From Herpetosiphon sp. (lineage in GTDB: Bacteria; Chloroflexota; Anaerolineae; Anaerolineales; Villigracilaceae), in assembly GCA_020717985.1 (NCBI GenBank), contig DYDH01000022.1, forward strand, positions 1 to 34,367: a DNA stretch of 34,367 nt, in the 5' to 3' direction. Numbering within the stretch: position 1 is the stretch's first letter; each line of letters opens with the position of its first letter. The notes below the pieces were generated by a model. That model was not told where the DNA came from. It saw only the letters and a list, made by a program, of their open reading frames with translations, and made no database searches. Position numbers and translations under genes: made by a program. Shown one piece after another: positions 7,368 through 15,411 of the stretch.

Positions 7368-8399
7368 GTGACGAATTATCTACTCCAGGCAAATGGAATA
7401 AAAAAATACTTCGGCAATGTCCATGCTGTGGATGGCGTTGACCTGAACATAAAATCAGGCGAAATCTACGGGCTCGTCGGTTCTGACGGCGCGGGGAAAA
7501 CAACGACCATGCGATTGCTTGTGGGCGCGTTACTGCCCACACAAGGCGAGATCACCATCTGCGGCTATGACCTGCACAAGCAGGTGGAACTGGCACGCTC
7601 GACCATTGGCTATCTCTCACAACGGTTTTCCATGTACGAAGACCTGACCGTTTTGGAAAACATCCGTTTCTTTGCCGAGATCCGTGGACTGTCTTCAACT
7701 GAATGGCTGCCGCGTTCGATGGAGATTCTCGAATTCGTCGGGCTTGCCAATTTCAAAGACCGCCGTGCCGGACAACTCTCCGGCGGTATGAAACAAAAAC
7801 TTGGACTGGCCTCCGCGCTCGTCACACGTCCGCGATTGCTGCTGCTCGATGAACCCACCACAGGCGTTGACCCCGTCACCCGCCAGGATTTTTGGCAACT
7901 GGTTATCAAACTCGTTTCACAACCCTTGTCTCACCGCGAAGAAACGAAGGACACGAAGGAAGAAAATAATAAAGAAGAATCTTCGCGCTCTTTGCGCCTT
8001 CGCGGTGAAGAATTGAGCGGCGTCTCCGTCATCATCTCCACCCCATACATGGATGAAGCCTCACGCTGTCATCGGGTTGGATTCATGAAAGCGGGCAAGA
8101 TCATCGCCGAAGACTCACCGTCCAATTTGCGCGCGCGGCTGAATGGGCGTGTGCTCGAACTGCGCGGAAATCCCATCAACGTGCTTCGTCACGTGGCGCA
8201 TCAGGATGAAGATGTGGAGGATGTGGCCGCGTTTGGCGACAAGTTGCATGTCCGTGTCCGCGCGGACAAATCTGACCTCGTGATGAAGCGTTTGCCCGAT
8301 GAGATCAAAGCTGCTGACGGAACGCTTGTAGATTTGCGCATCGTCCCGCCGGCATTGGAAGATGTCTTTATCGCATTATCGGAGTCGAATCATGACTGA
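7368..8399 (+). CDS. ABC exporter ATPase 1 (degenerate H-loop, repeat insertion)
   Basis: 343 residues, starting at a GTG 2 bp after the preceding stop. Walker A GSDGAGKT (38-45), Q-loop region SQRFSMYEDLTV, signature QLSGGM (~136-141) and Walker B LLLLDEP (~157-163) are intact. The H-loop reads STPYMDEA, with Pro226 where the switch histidine normally stands. Residues ~187-216, between the D-loop and the H-loop, are an added Lys/Glu/Arg-rich segment encoded by a palindromic repeat (7931-8008). Without it the protein would have the usual ~310 residues. The partner ATPase has intact motifs, so the pair probably has one strong and one weak nucleotide site, as in the two halves of YbhF. The stop overlaps the next start by 8 bp. 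Confidence 0.88.
   Translation: MTNYLLQANGIKKYFGNVHAVDGVDLNIKSGEIYGLVGSDGAGKTTTMRLLVGALLPTQGEITICGYDLHKQVELARSTIGYLSQRFSMYEDLTVLENIRFFAEIRGLSSTEWLPRSMEILEFVGLANFKDRRAGQLSGGMKQKLGLASALVTRPRLLLLDEPTTGVDPVTRQDFWQLVIKLVSQPLSHREETKDTKEENNKEESSRSLRLRGEELSGVSVIISTPYMDEASRCHRVGFMKAGKIIAEDSPSNLRARLNGRVLELRGNPINVLRHVAHQDEDVEDVAAFGDKLHVRVRADKSDLVMKRLPDEIKAADGTLVDLRIVPPALEDVFIALSESNHD
7931..8008. repeat. In-frame inverted-repeat element inside ATPase 1
   Basis: TCACCGCGAAG (7931-7941) and CTTCGCGGTGA (7998-8008) are perfect 11-bp inverted arms around a purine-rich centre. The right end (7981-8009) closely resembles the element at 23441-23470 in the isopentenyl phosphate kinase gene. It is translated in frame as a charged surface loop. 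Confidence 0.75.
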
Positions 8400-9297
8400 G
8401 TCAGTGATCGTTGTAGAAAACCTCACCCGCAAATTCGGCGATTTCGTCGCAGTGGATCACATCAACTTTGAGGTGAATCCCGGCGAAGTCATCGGCTATC
8501 TCGGACCCAACGGCTCGGGCAAGACCACCACCATCCGCATGTTGCTCGGCTTGCTAAAGCCCAGCGACGGCAAAGCCACCGTCCTCGGTTACGATGTTTT
8601 CAAACAAAGCGAAGAGATTCGCGCGCGTGTCGGATACATGTCGCAAAAATTTGCCATTTATGATGACTTGACGACGCTCGAAAATTTGACATTCTACGGC
8701 GGCGTGTATGGGATTACGGACAAAGCCCGCATCCAACACACCCTGGAACTGGTCGGACTCAAGGGGCATGAGTCTACGCTGACAAAGGACATGTCCACCG
8801 GCTGGCGTCAGCGGCTTTCGCTTGGCATCGCATTGGTGCATGAACCGAAATTATTATTCCTCGACGAGCCCACCTCTGGCGTTGACCCAACCGCCCGCCG
8901 CGCATTTTGGGATTTGATCTACGAACTTGCTGAAGGCGGCGTGACCATTTTGGTCACCACACATTACATGGACGAAGCCGAATACTGTGAAAGAGTGGCC
9001 GTGATGCGCGACGGAAAATTGCTGGCGATGGATACGCCAACGAATCTAAAGAAGCTCATTATTACTGGGGATGTTTGGGAGGTATTCGCTCATCCATTGG
9101 AGAAAGGACTGGAAATCCTCACCGCAATGGATGGAGTGGAACGTGTCGGGTTGGCTGGTGACCATTTACGCGTCATCAGCTCACGGGTAGGCAACGACGC
9201 GATGCAAAGCCTGTTAATTGGAAAAGGAATCAGCGTGGAAAAAATCGAAAGAGGCGAACCCACTCTGGAGGATGTATTCCTGTCGCTGGCTCGGTAA
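8392..9297 (+). CDS. ABC exporter ATPase 2
   Basis: 301 residues. The start is the ATG at 8392, which overlaps the end of ATPase 1 (ATGACTGA), giving translational coupling; an earlier in-frame ATG at 8362 would run deep into the preceding gene. Walker A GPNGSGKT (38-45), signature DMSTGW (~133-138, Thr in place of the first Gly, seen in this subfamily), Walker B LLFLDEP (~155-161) and H-loop TTHYMDEA with His191 are all present. A C-terminal ~80-residue domain follows, as in DrrA/YbhF-type ATPases. With ATPase 1 it should drive the permease at 4210. Confidence 0.9.
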   Translation: MTESVIVVENLTRKFGDFVAVDHINFEVNPGEVIGYLGPNGSGKTTTIRMLLGLLKPSDGKATVLGYDVFKQSEEIRARVGYMSQKFAIYDDLTTLENLTFYGGVYGITDKARIQHTLELVGLKGHESTLTKDMSTGWRQRLSLGIALVHEPKLLFLDEPTSGVDPTARRAFWDLIYELAEGGVTILVTTHYMDEAEYCERVAVMRDGKLLAMDTPTNLKKLIITGDVWEVFAHPLEKGLEILTAMDGVERVGLAGDHLRVISSRVGNDAMQSLLIGKGISVEKIERGEPTLEDVFLSLAR

Positions 9298-9333
9298 AAC
9301 GTTTAACGTTGAACGTTCAACGTTAAACGTTTT
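9296..9333. terminator. 38-bp perfect palindrome, bidirectional terminator
   Basis: The two 19-nt arms (9296-9314 and 9315-9333) are exact reverse complements built from AACGTT units, begin with AAAA and end with TTTT. The element starts inside the stop codon of ATPase 2 and ends 2 bp before the stop of the convergent pspC-like gene. An RNA hairpin followed by U residues would form on either strand. A shorter ACGTTAAACGTT piece recurs at 23710-23721. Confidence 0.8.
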
Positions 9334-9335
9334 CT

Positions 9336-9527
9336 TTACCCTTCGGGGGTGACGATTGCCATGATGAGATAGGCAATTGCGAGACCGGGCCCGGCGACGA
9401 AGAAACCAAGCACGAATAACAGGCGCACAACGGTTGGGTCAATGTTGAGATAATCTGCGAGACCGGCGCACACGCCCGCAATCATGCGGTTGGATTTGCT
9501 TCGGGTGAGGGTTTTGATGTCGTTCAT
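9336..9527 (-). CDS. PspC domain protein
   Basis: 63 residues, a stand-alone PspC domain: KSNRMIAGVCAGLADYLNID followed by one hydrophobic segment (~37-59) ending IVTPEG. The RMIAGVCAGLADYL motif is diagnostic. PspC proteins are small inner-membrane proteins; in E. coli PspC takes part in the phage-shock envelope-stress response, while single-domain versions in other phyla are mostly uncharacterised. A strong AAGGAG site precedes the ATG. It is monocistronic and convergent with the exporter operon. Confidence 0.9.
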   Translation of the reverse strand: MNDIKTLTRSKSNRMIAGVCAGLADYLNIDPTVVRLLFVLGFFVAGPGLAIAYLIMAIVTPEG

Positions 9528-9545
9528 TTTTACTCCTTTCGTTTT

Positions 9546-9579
9546 AGGTGACAGTCATTTCTGAAAGTGACTGTCACCT
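9546..9579. repeat. 12-bp hairpin between two divergent genes
   Basis: AGGTGACAGTCA (9546-9557) and TGACTGTCACCT (9568-9579) are perfect arms around a 10-nt loop, flanked by T-runs. It lies upstream of both the pspC-like gene and the gene at 9675. It may be another member of the palindromic repeat set of this genome or an operator; I see nothing that decides. Confidence 0.6.
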
Positions 9580-9662
9580 TTTATTACGCAGGCAAACGAA
9601 AAGAGTTGCGCGCTTATCTCGCCGTATCCAAATTTACACCCACATCGCAGCCTTCAGGTATG

Positions 9663-9668
9663 TATAAT
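9663..9668 (+). promoter_or_regulatory. -10 box of a probable leaderless start
   Basis: TATAAT ends 6 nt before the ATG at 9675, so transcription should begin at or next to the start codon. There is no ribosome-binding site between them and no good -35 box. Confidence 0.5.
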
Positions 9669-9674
9669 GGAACC

Positions 9675-11162
9675 ATGAAAAATAAAATGTCACACTGGCG
9701 GCTGGCAACATTTATTTTTGTGTTTCTCTTTGCGGTTGTTATCTTGTTTTGTAACGCTTTTCGTTATCATTTGCCATTGGGATATGCGGGGCTTTATACA
9801 TTGATGGCTGAAAAGATCGCTGAAAACCAATTTTTTCTCCCTTATGAAATTCCATATTATGGGCCCGGTGGAATCGCAGGGGCATATCCGCCTTTGGGAA
9901 TGTATTTAATGGCGGTCTTTCTTAAGATGGGAATACCCTGGTGTGAATATTTGCGTTTTGCGCCCCCTTTTCTCAGCCTTATAGCCGTAATCTCATTTTA
10001 TTTTTTGGCTGAAGAGATTACGGAGTCGTTTCTGAGCGCGGGTCTTGCTTCGATTTTTTTGGTCTGTTCCCCCGAAGTTTTCAAATCTCACGTATGGGCC
10101 GCGGGAAGCGTCAGGGCTTTGGCTTTTTGTTTTGTATTATTGTCCCTGCTCCAATTTGTGAAAGCCGTAAAACATAATCAGATTGTTTATACTGTGACTG
10201 CGGGTATTTTTCTTGGCTTAACTTTTTTAACCCACTTGTATTACTTTATCTTCTGGGGAATTTTTGCACTTAGTTGGGTTGTCGTAAATCACCGTTCCTG
10301 GCGGAGTTTTTTTATGGCGCTGGGTATCAGCCTTGTAATTATAGCGCCGTGGGTTTGGATTACCCTTTCCCGCCATGGGTTTTCTGTTTTACAAGGTGCA
10401 TTTGCTTCTCATGGAAATCAGGGCTTTCTAAATGCATTTACCTCGTTTCAAAGCATGTTCGCGTGGCTGGGAGGGAACTTATTTCCCTATATTCTGGACC
10501 CGTTCTTTGTGTTTTGTGTAGTCTGTGGGGGATATGTGCAGGCAGTAAATCGAAGGTATGAGTTATTACTGACTATGCTGGGTGTTTTATTATTGTTTTC
10601 GCCTGAAGGGGCCCGTTTTGTGATTACAGTTGGATCAATTTTGGCGGGGACTTCCATTGATATTATTACTCTGCCTGTTTTTGCCGTCAAAAAAATACAG
10701 CGGACGGTGTTTGCTGATCTATTGGCAGTCTCGTTCATCATGAGTTTGGCGCTTGGTGCGCGCGCCATTATGGGAATGAAGCCGGCCATCAACAGGGATA
10801 CATTCTCTCTTGCCGATCTCATTATCGAAAACACACCTGCTGATGCCCGCTATTTATTGATCGCAGGACATGATGAGGCTGAGTGGTTCCCATATCTTTT
10901 GAGACGTGAACCGATGATCTCCCATTGGGGCAGTGAATGGTTGGGGACGTATGATGAGCAGGTGGACTTATTTAAGCGGGTGCTGCACTGCCAGGCGAAG
11001 CAAAGCGCTGACTGTGTTGAAGATCTCATTGACGATATTGGCGAGCCTGATTTTTTAATTACCAAAAAAGAGAATGCGCTTCTCAATGATCGGCTTGGGG
11101 TGAAGTATGAATTGAGGGGTGAAAAGGAATTTGAAGAATATCTCGTTTGGTATCGTAAATAA
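9675..11162 (+). CDS. Multi-pass membrane protein, probable GT-C type glycosyltransferase
   Basis: 495 residues from ATG 9675, which I prefer to an upstream in-frame ATG at 9567 because that one lies inside the 12-bp hairpin. About nine to eleven hydrophobic segments cover residues ~10-365, followed by a soluble C-terminal region (~370-495). The first loop carries a YEIPYYGPGG...AYPPLGMYLM sequence, like the luminal loop of GT-C (GT39/GT83-like) enzymes that use lipid-linked sugars. I do not see a sure catalytic Asp pair, so the sugar transfer role is inferred from topology. It converges with the second GT-C-like gene, with 16 bp between their stops. Confidence 0.6.
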   Translation: MKNKMSHWRLATFIFVFLFAVVILFCNAFRYHLPLGYAGLYTLMAEKIAENQFFLPYEIPYYGPGGIAGAYPPLGMYLMAVFLKMGIPWCEYLRFAPPFLSLIAVISFYFLAEEITESFLSAGLASIFLVCSPEVFKSHVWAAGSVRALAFCFVLLSLLQFVKAVKHNQIVYTVTAGIFLGLTFLTHLYYFIFWGIFALSWVVVNHRSWRSFFMALGISLVIIAPWVWITLSRHGFSVLQGAFASHGNQGFLNAFTSFQSMFAWLGGNLFPYILDPFFVFCVVCGGYVQAVNRRYELLLTMLGVLLLFSPEGARFVITVGSILAGTSIDIITLPVFAVKKIQRTVFADLLAVSFIMSLALGARAIMGMKPAINRDTFSLADLIIENTPADARYLLIAGHDEAEWFPYLLRREPMISHWGSEWLGTYDEQVDLFKRVLHCQAKQSADCVEDLIDDIGEPDFLITKKENALLNDRLGVKYELRGEKEFEEYLVWYRK

Positions 11163-11178
11163 TTTCATCGGCGGCTTT

Positions 11179-12351
11179 TTACTTTATGTATGACGTTGCC
11201 TGTCCTTGAATAAACCTATATTGTTTCCAGAGCAGATAGCCGATCAAAAGAGTATTGATCAATACAGCAAGGAGTAGGAATACCGCCCCAAATGGAGATG
11301 GCGGCTTTTGGGGACTGATGACCAGAAATACGAAATAAGCCAGCCCGGAGACCAATTGTGAACCAACCGCTGGGATCCATAGCCGTGAAACATAAAAAGC
11401 CAGAATGAAAGTGAAAACATCCATCAGGTAAAAATAGCGCTCGTGCATTTTCGGCAGAAGAAAGGGGATCGTCGCCACGGAAACAGCCGCGCAAAGGATC
11501 ATGGTCTCCCTGTTCAAATCTTTGATCTTGATCGCATACCCAATTGCCCATGCAAGTGTGCTTATCACTGTAATCGCAATGCCGATGTATAGTCCGGGTG
11601 TGTACAGGTCGTTTGGGATGAGCAGGTACAGGTTGGGCGCTTTCATGGAAAGCGATCTGAATGTCTCTGCCTGTCCCAAATAAACTCCCAGTACACTTGA
11701 TAAAGACCGCCCTGCAACGAGGGCTGGAGTCATCATTATCATATAGGCGATTGGGACAATAAAGTAGTAACGCCAGGGGATGCGCTTTTTAATGGTTATC
11801 AGAAGCAGGAAAGGAAACAGGAAGACCGCCTGCGCCTTGAATGCGAACGCAATTCCAAATGAAATGAGCGCGGGAAGGGGCTTGTCCTGCAAAAGATAAA
11901 ACATGCTGATCAGGATAAAGCATGTATATATCGAGTCCGCCTGTCCCCAGGCGGAACTGTTCAATGCGATTGTGGGAAGGCATAAAAACAAGGCGGCGGC
12001 AATCAACCGCACATATTCTTTTTGAGAATGCAGTTTTACGATTCGAAATATGAGATAAGCATTGAAAAAGTCGAATAGAATGGAAATTGACTTGATCGCT
12101 GTGATTTTTGAAACAAAACCATTTGTATAAGTAACAAGTGCAAGGAGATAAAGATATGGCGGTGTATAGTTAGAAAATTCTTCTCCGAGCGAAGTCCACG
12201 CCCCGCGAAGCACGATATGGTCATACCACGGGATCAGGTAGGCTTTCATATCCAGCGACACAACCGGCAGCAAACCAATCCTTATGACAATGCCGAGGAG
12301 AATCAAAATATAAAAGAGGAACTTATACCGCGCCGTATTGTCTAAGTTCAT
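11179..12351 (-). CDS. Gpi18-like / GT87-like membrane mannosyltransferase
   Basis: 390 residues from an ATG at 12351 with GAGGA just upstream; a TTG at 12369 in the same frame is less likely. About ten membrane segments. Motifs typical of the Gpi18-like mannosyltransferase group (COG5542-type GT-C fold) are present: SSAWGQADSIY (~130-140) and PKMHERYFY (~305-313), which are the sugar-lipid-binding loop signatures, plus FKAQAVFLFPF. These enzymes transfer mannose from polyprenyl-phosphate-mannose on the outer face of the membrane. The gene begins 19 bp after the helicase-like gene stop and may be read through from it, although no shared function is apparent. Confidence 0.72.
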   Translation of the reverse strand: MNLDNTARYKFLFYILILLGIVIRIGLLPVVSLDMKAYLIPWYDHIVLRGAWTSLGEEFSNYTPPYLYLLALVTYTNGFVSKITAIKSISILFDFFNAYLIFRIVKLHSQKEYVRLIAAALFLCLPTIALNSSAWGQADSIYTCFILISMFYLLQDKPLPALISFGIAFAFKAQAVFLFPFLLLITIKKRIPWRYYFIVPIAYMIMMTPALVAGRSLSSVLGVYLGQAETFRSLSMKAPNLYLLIPNDLYTPGLYIGIAITVISTLAWAIGYAIKIKDLNRETMILCAAVSVATIPFLLPKMHERYFYLMDVFTFILAFYVSRLWIPAVGSQLVSGLAYFVFLVISPQKPPSPFGAVFLLLAVLINTLLIGYLLWKQYRFIQGQATSYIK

Positions 12352-12370
12352 GGAATCCTCTTCCAACAAT

Positions 12371-14452
12371 TCAAAGTGATGTGTTTTGCAGTATTTTTTG
12401 GAATGCCCTGAGCAATGTGCCGCGTTGTTCGTAGCCTGTCTCGCTCAAATCTGCCAGCGCCAAAAATAATTTTTCGCGGCAGCGGCTAAGCAGTCCGCCA
12501 GCCAGACGCGCAAGCGATTCGGTCTCTGCGTTTACTTCATCTGCATCCATCCACAGGCGGCCGGACTCCCAGTGGCGCGATAAGACATAGGGATGTGTCA
12601 GCGGCTGTGAAAGACGCTGCACCCATCCACTGGAGCCGGGGTCGAGCCAGAATTGCACGGCAACGGGATGATTCATCATCAGGAATGTATGCGCGGGGGC
12701 GACCAAAACCGTTTCTTTATTTTCAGCGCGCCATGATTCCAAGTATTGCGCGGCGATCACGCCGTCTTCCAGCATGGCGATGTATTCCTTTCCAAGGTCG
12801 AAACCTGATAGGTTTGTTGTTGAAGGCTCCATTGCATAGCGAAATTTTCTGATGGATTCGATCAGGCTGGATGCAATACGTACCGAGTCCATGTTGTGAT
12901 GGAATCCATATTCAGGTTGTGACAGCGCTTCGCCGAATAACTTACGCAAAAAGAAATCAAACGGCTGTGGAGTTGTTTTCCGATATTCATTGAGCCAGTT
13001 GCGCAGGTTTGTGTATCTTTCGCCGAGGGCGTATGTGATGCGTTCCTGCATGTCGGGCTTGATCTCGTCGAAGGTTGAAAGCCTCATATCCTTTTGGTGG
13101 TAAACGATTTCAGTTAATAATTGCGCGCGGATCAAGTCGGTGTTCAGCGCGAACATCAAGGCGTGGGTTACATCAAATTTTGTTGGGTGTACATTCCACT
13201 GTGGATGTGCCAACGCCGATAAAGTGAGCAATGTTTTACTGGCAGGTTCGTCGCGCAATGAACGTGATGGACGATGCGAACGCCAGGGAATGTTTGCAGC
13301 TTCCAATCGATTCGTGATCGAGAAGCGTAGGGCATCCGAAAGGAAAGGCGCAAGAATGACAATTTCAGACGGTGGAATTCCATCGTCTTCAATCAATGAT
13401 TTGATTCTGCCGACAACCTCATCCAGCATTTCAGGATAATAATGCGCCAGAATAAATTCCAGTGTGCTGTTTATATTTATATTTTCAGATTCGCGATGCG
13501 TGATCGCAGAAACCAACATATTGGAAAGTTGAATGACATTTTCAGACGAGACGAAACTTTCCACGAATTCGATCCGCTCGTCACAAGCCTCGCTCAAGGC
13601 ATATCCGGTAATTGAGTCGCCTCCGAGGAAGTAGCGATACCCCGCATCAGTGTCGTAGATCAACAGCGCCGAGTCAAAATCCGCAAGCCATTCGTTGATG
13701 ATGTCATGCGCGCGCGGGGCATCTTCTTCGACATTGTCATAGATCAGGTGGCGATAGGTGCGCTTGAGATAATTCTGTACCGGCTCTTGCGTCCAAAGGA
13801 TGTTTGAGAAGATTTCAAGTTGCAGGGAAAAATCGAGCAGGTTATGGTCAAGGCAATACTCGCGGAAGAGGTTGGCGCATTCCTGCGCATCCTGATAAAT
13901 GCGGCGCTGAACAGGGTCGCCAAACCAGGCCGCGTCCATGCGCGCGCCGATCTCTGTGTATGGAAAGCCAACGACAGCGGCTTTGTTCAAGTTGTCGAGG
14001 ACTTGGGAATATAAACGGTTGCGGTCAATGGTCAGGGATTGAAAATAACCCTGCTCCAGCAAGGGACGCACGAGGTATGCCATGTAATATTGCGCGGTTT
14101 CAAGCGTGAGAAACACTGGCGGCTGGTCTGGATTTTTGAAGCCTGCCGCTTCCGCTGCCATCGGCCAGAACAGGTCACACATGCGTTGTGCAAGACCGCC
14201 GATGGTGGCGGATGTTACTTCGCCGCCTGCGCTTCGTTCGGGGCTGATCAGCAGATCAAGGTACGGTTCCTGCATTGTCCGCTGTGGGGTGAGCATGAGG
14301 ATGTTGTCCGCTGGGACGCCTTGCGCGAGCAGGTAACGCATCCGCTCCACGCCGACAGTTGTTTTGCCCGTCCCCGCACGACCAGAGACGAAGAGGCGCA
14401 TGTCGAGCGGAGATTCGATTACTTGACGTTGAGGCAGGCTAAGGGTTGTCAT
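12371..14452 (-). CDS. AddB/UvrD-like helicase-family ATPase
   Basis: 693 residues. Walker A GRAGTGKTT lies at 24-32, preceded by LPQRQVIE, the Q-motif region of UvrD/Rep-type proteins. Where superfamily 1 helicases have DExQ (motif II), this protein has YDNVEED (238-244), so the catalytic Glu is replaced by Asn240. Such degeneration is known in AddB, the inactive helicase half of AddAB. Further down, PPSEIVILAPFLSDALR (~355) looks like a second RecA-domain motif. The gene is 39 bp downstream of the PD-(D/E)XK nuclease gene on the same strand with no ribosome-binding site, which suggests coupling. Together they look like AddB split in two. No AddA is visible in the window. Confidence 0.75.
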   Translation of the reverse strand: MTTLSLPQRQVIESPLDMRLFVSGRAGTGKTTVGVERMRYLLAQGVPADNILMLTPQRTMQEPYLDLLISPERSAGGEVTSATIGGLAQRMCDLFWPMAAEAAGFKNPDQPPVFLTLETAQYYMAYLVRPLLEQGYFQSLTIDRNRLYSQVLDNLNKAAVVGFPYTEIGARMDAAWFGDPVQRRIYQDAQECANLFREYCLDHNLLDFSLQLEIFSNILWTQEPVQNYLKRTYRHLIYDNVEEDAPRAHDIINEWLADFDSALLIYDTDAGYRYFLGGDSITGYALSEACDERIEFVESFVSSENVIQLSNMLVSAITHRESENININSTLEFILAHYYPEMLDEVVGRIKSLIEDDGIPPSEIVILAPFLSDALRFSITNRLEAANIPWRSHRPSRSLRDEPASKTLLTLSALAHPQWNVHPTKFDVTHALMFALNTDLIRAQLLTEIVYHQKDMRLSTFDEIKPDMQERITYALGERYTNLRNWLNEYRKTTPQPFDFFLRKLFGEALSQPEYGFHHNMDSVRIASSLIESIRKFRYAMEPSTTNLSGFDLGKEYIAMLEDGVIAAQYLESWRAENKETVLVAPAHTFLMMNHPVAVQFWLDPGSSGWVQRLSQPLTHPYVLSRHWESGRLWMDADEVNAETESLARLAGGLLSRCREKLFLALADLSETGYEQRGTLLRAFQKILQNTSL

Positions 14453-14491
14453 GAAGTGAGGGTAAAGGGTGCGGGTGGTTTTGTCAACAGA

Positions 14492-15316
14492 TTAAAACGC
14501 AATTTCACCGATCTGCTCAAAATTGATATCAAATAATTCTTCGGCTTCGGTCTCCAATTCAGCATCGGCGGCGTCTCCTGCGCGGATGCCGCGGTTGCAG
14601 TACGATCTATAGGGGCAGTAACTGCACTTCGAGACTTCATCAGTTTTCGGGAAGGTGGATGCGGTGATTATTTCATCCGCAATTTTTGTGAGCGCATCCC
14701 AATCCCGCTTGTATTGATCCGCTTTATAAATGAATCGCGCAGGGTCGGCGGGGAAGTCTGCGAACCAGTAGACCATCTCGATCTGTTCCGGCGCAAAGGG
14801 TTTACCGTGATTGAAATGCGCGCCAGCCTGCACAAGCAGGGAGCGGTAAACGCGCGTCTGCCAGCGGATGTGGAGCAAATCGTTTTTCGGCCGCTTGCGA
14901 TAGGTTTTCCAATCGTAAATCGTGACCTGGTCCTTCTTGCCGATTGCGATCAAGTCATATTTTGCGACCAGGCGGAATTTTCCGAGCGGCGCGGAAAGGG
15001 TGACTTCCGGGTAGAGACCTGACAGGTCTCGAAGACCTCGGAGGTCTGATGCCTGTAAATAATTTTCCCACCATCTCTGCAGATTTTCTGTATTGGCTAA
15101 TTTGTTGATCTGTTCCGCAGGGATGCCGATGAGATGCTGCTGCACGAGGCGATGGAAATATTCACCTTCCTTTTGGTGCTTCTCATTTTCGAGCGCGGGT
15201 TCCGTTTCAATGGCGGGATAAGCCAGTCGTTGCAGGTAGCGCAGCTCGAAGCGGCGCGGACAATCGTAATAGTCTTGCAGGGATGATTGGCTGAGGGTGT
15301 TCAGGATTTCGGACAT
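14492..15316 (-). CDS. PD-(D/E)XK nuclease with iron-sulfur cysteine staple
   Basis: 274 residues. The active-site series of the RecB/AddB/Cas4 nuclease family is present: GEYFH (His55), AKYD (Asp121), YDWKTY (Asp135, Lys137) and WQTRVY (Gln153, Tyr157). Cys19 in YYDCPRRF together with Cys231, Cys234 and Cys240 in CSYCPYRSYC gives the C-x(n)-C-x2-C-x5-C arrangement that binds a [4Fe-4S] cluster in AddB, Cas4 and Dna2. It should cut single-stranded DNA and work with the helicase-like protein encoded next in the operon. Residues 90-101 (DLRGLRDLSGL) are encoded by an inserted palindromic repeat. The gene is divergent from the NYN gene; no clear ribosome-binding site. Confidence 0.88.
   Translation of the reverse strand: MSEILNTLSQSSLQDYYDCPRRFELRYLQRLAYPAIETEPALENEKHQKEGEYFHRLVQQHLIGIPAEQINKLANTENLQRWWENYLQASDLRGLRDLSGLYPEVTLSAPLGKFRLVAKYDLIAIGKKDQVTIYDWKTYRKRPKNDLLHIRWQTRVYRSLLVQAGAHFNHGKPFAPEQIEMVYWFADFPADPARFIYKADQYKRDWDALTKIADEIITASTFPKTDEVSKCSYCPYRSYCNRGIRAGDAADAELETEAEELFDINFEQIGEIAF
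15014..15047. repeat. Tandem hairpin repeat inside the nuclease gene
   Basis: GAGACCT-gac-AGGTCTC (15014-15030) is followed by AGACCT-cgg-AGGTCT (15033-15047). Both are perfect stems with 3-nt loops, the same design as the hairpins at 3302-3336. The unit is translated in frame on the minus strand as a short repetitive peptide between the predicted helical region and the first catalytic strand. Confidence 0.75.
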
Positions 15317-15325
15317 GGCTCTATT

Positions 15326-15356
15326 TTGCCACAGAATGAATTGCTTATGCTATACT
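15326..15356 (+). promoter_or_regulatory. Extended -10 promoter of the NYN gene
   Basis: TATACT at 15351-15356 with an upstream TGC (extended -10) and a weak -35 TTGCCA at 15326-15331 (19-bp spacer). The 14 nt CTTATGCTATACTT (15344-15357) recur exactly at the promoter of the GcvR-like gene (18350-18363). Confidence 0.6.
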
Positions 15357-15386
15357 TTTGAAAAATTTGGGAGTTGCTGGTTTAGC

Positions 15387-15407
15387 CGCTCCTTCAAAAA
15401 TGGAGCG
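15387..15407 (+). promoter_or_regulatory. Hairpin covering the NYN ribosome-binding site
   Basis: CGCTCC (15387-15392) can pair with GGAGCG (15402-15407), which contains the GGAG ribosome-binding site of the ATG at 15412. The stem is short (6 bp, 9-nt loop). It could lower translation unless opened; this is inference from the pairing only. Confidence 0.4.
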
Positions 15408-15411
15408 TTAG

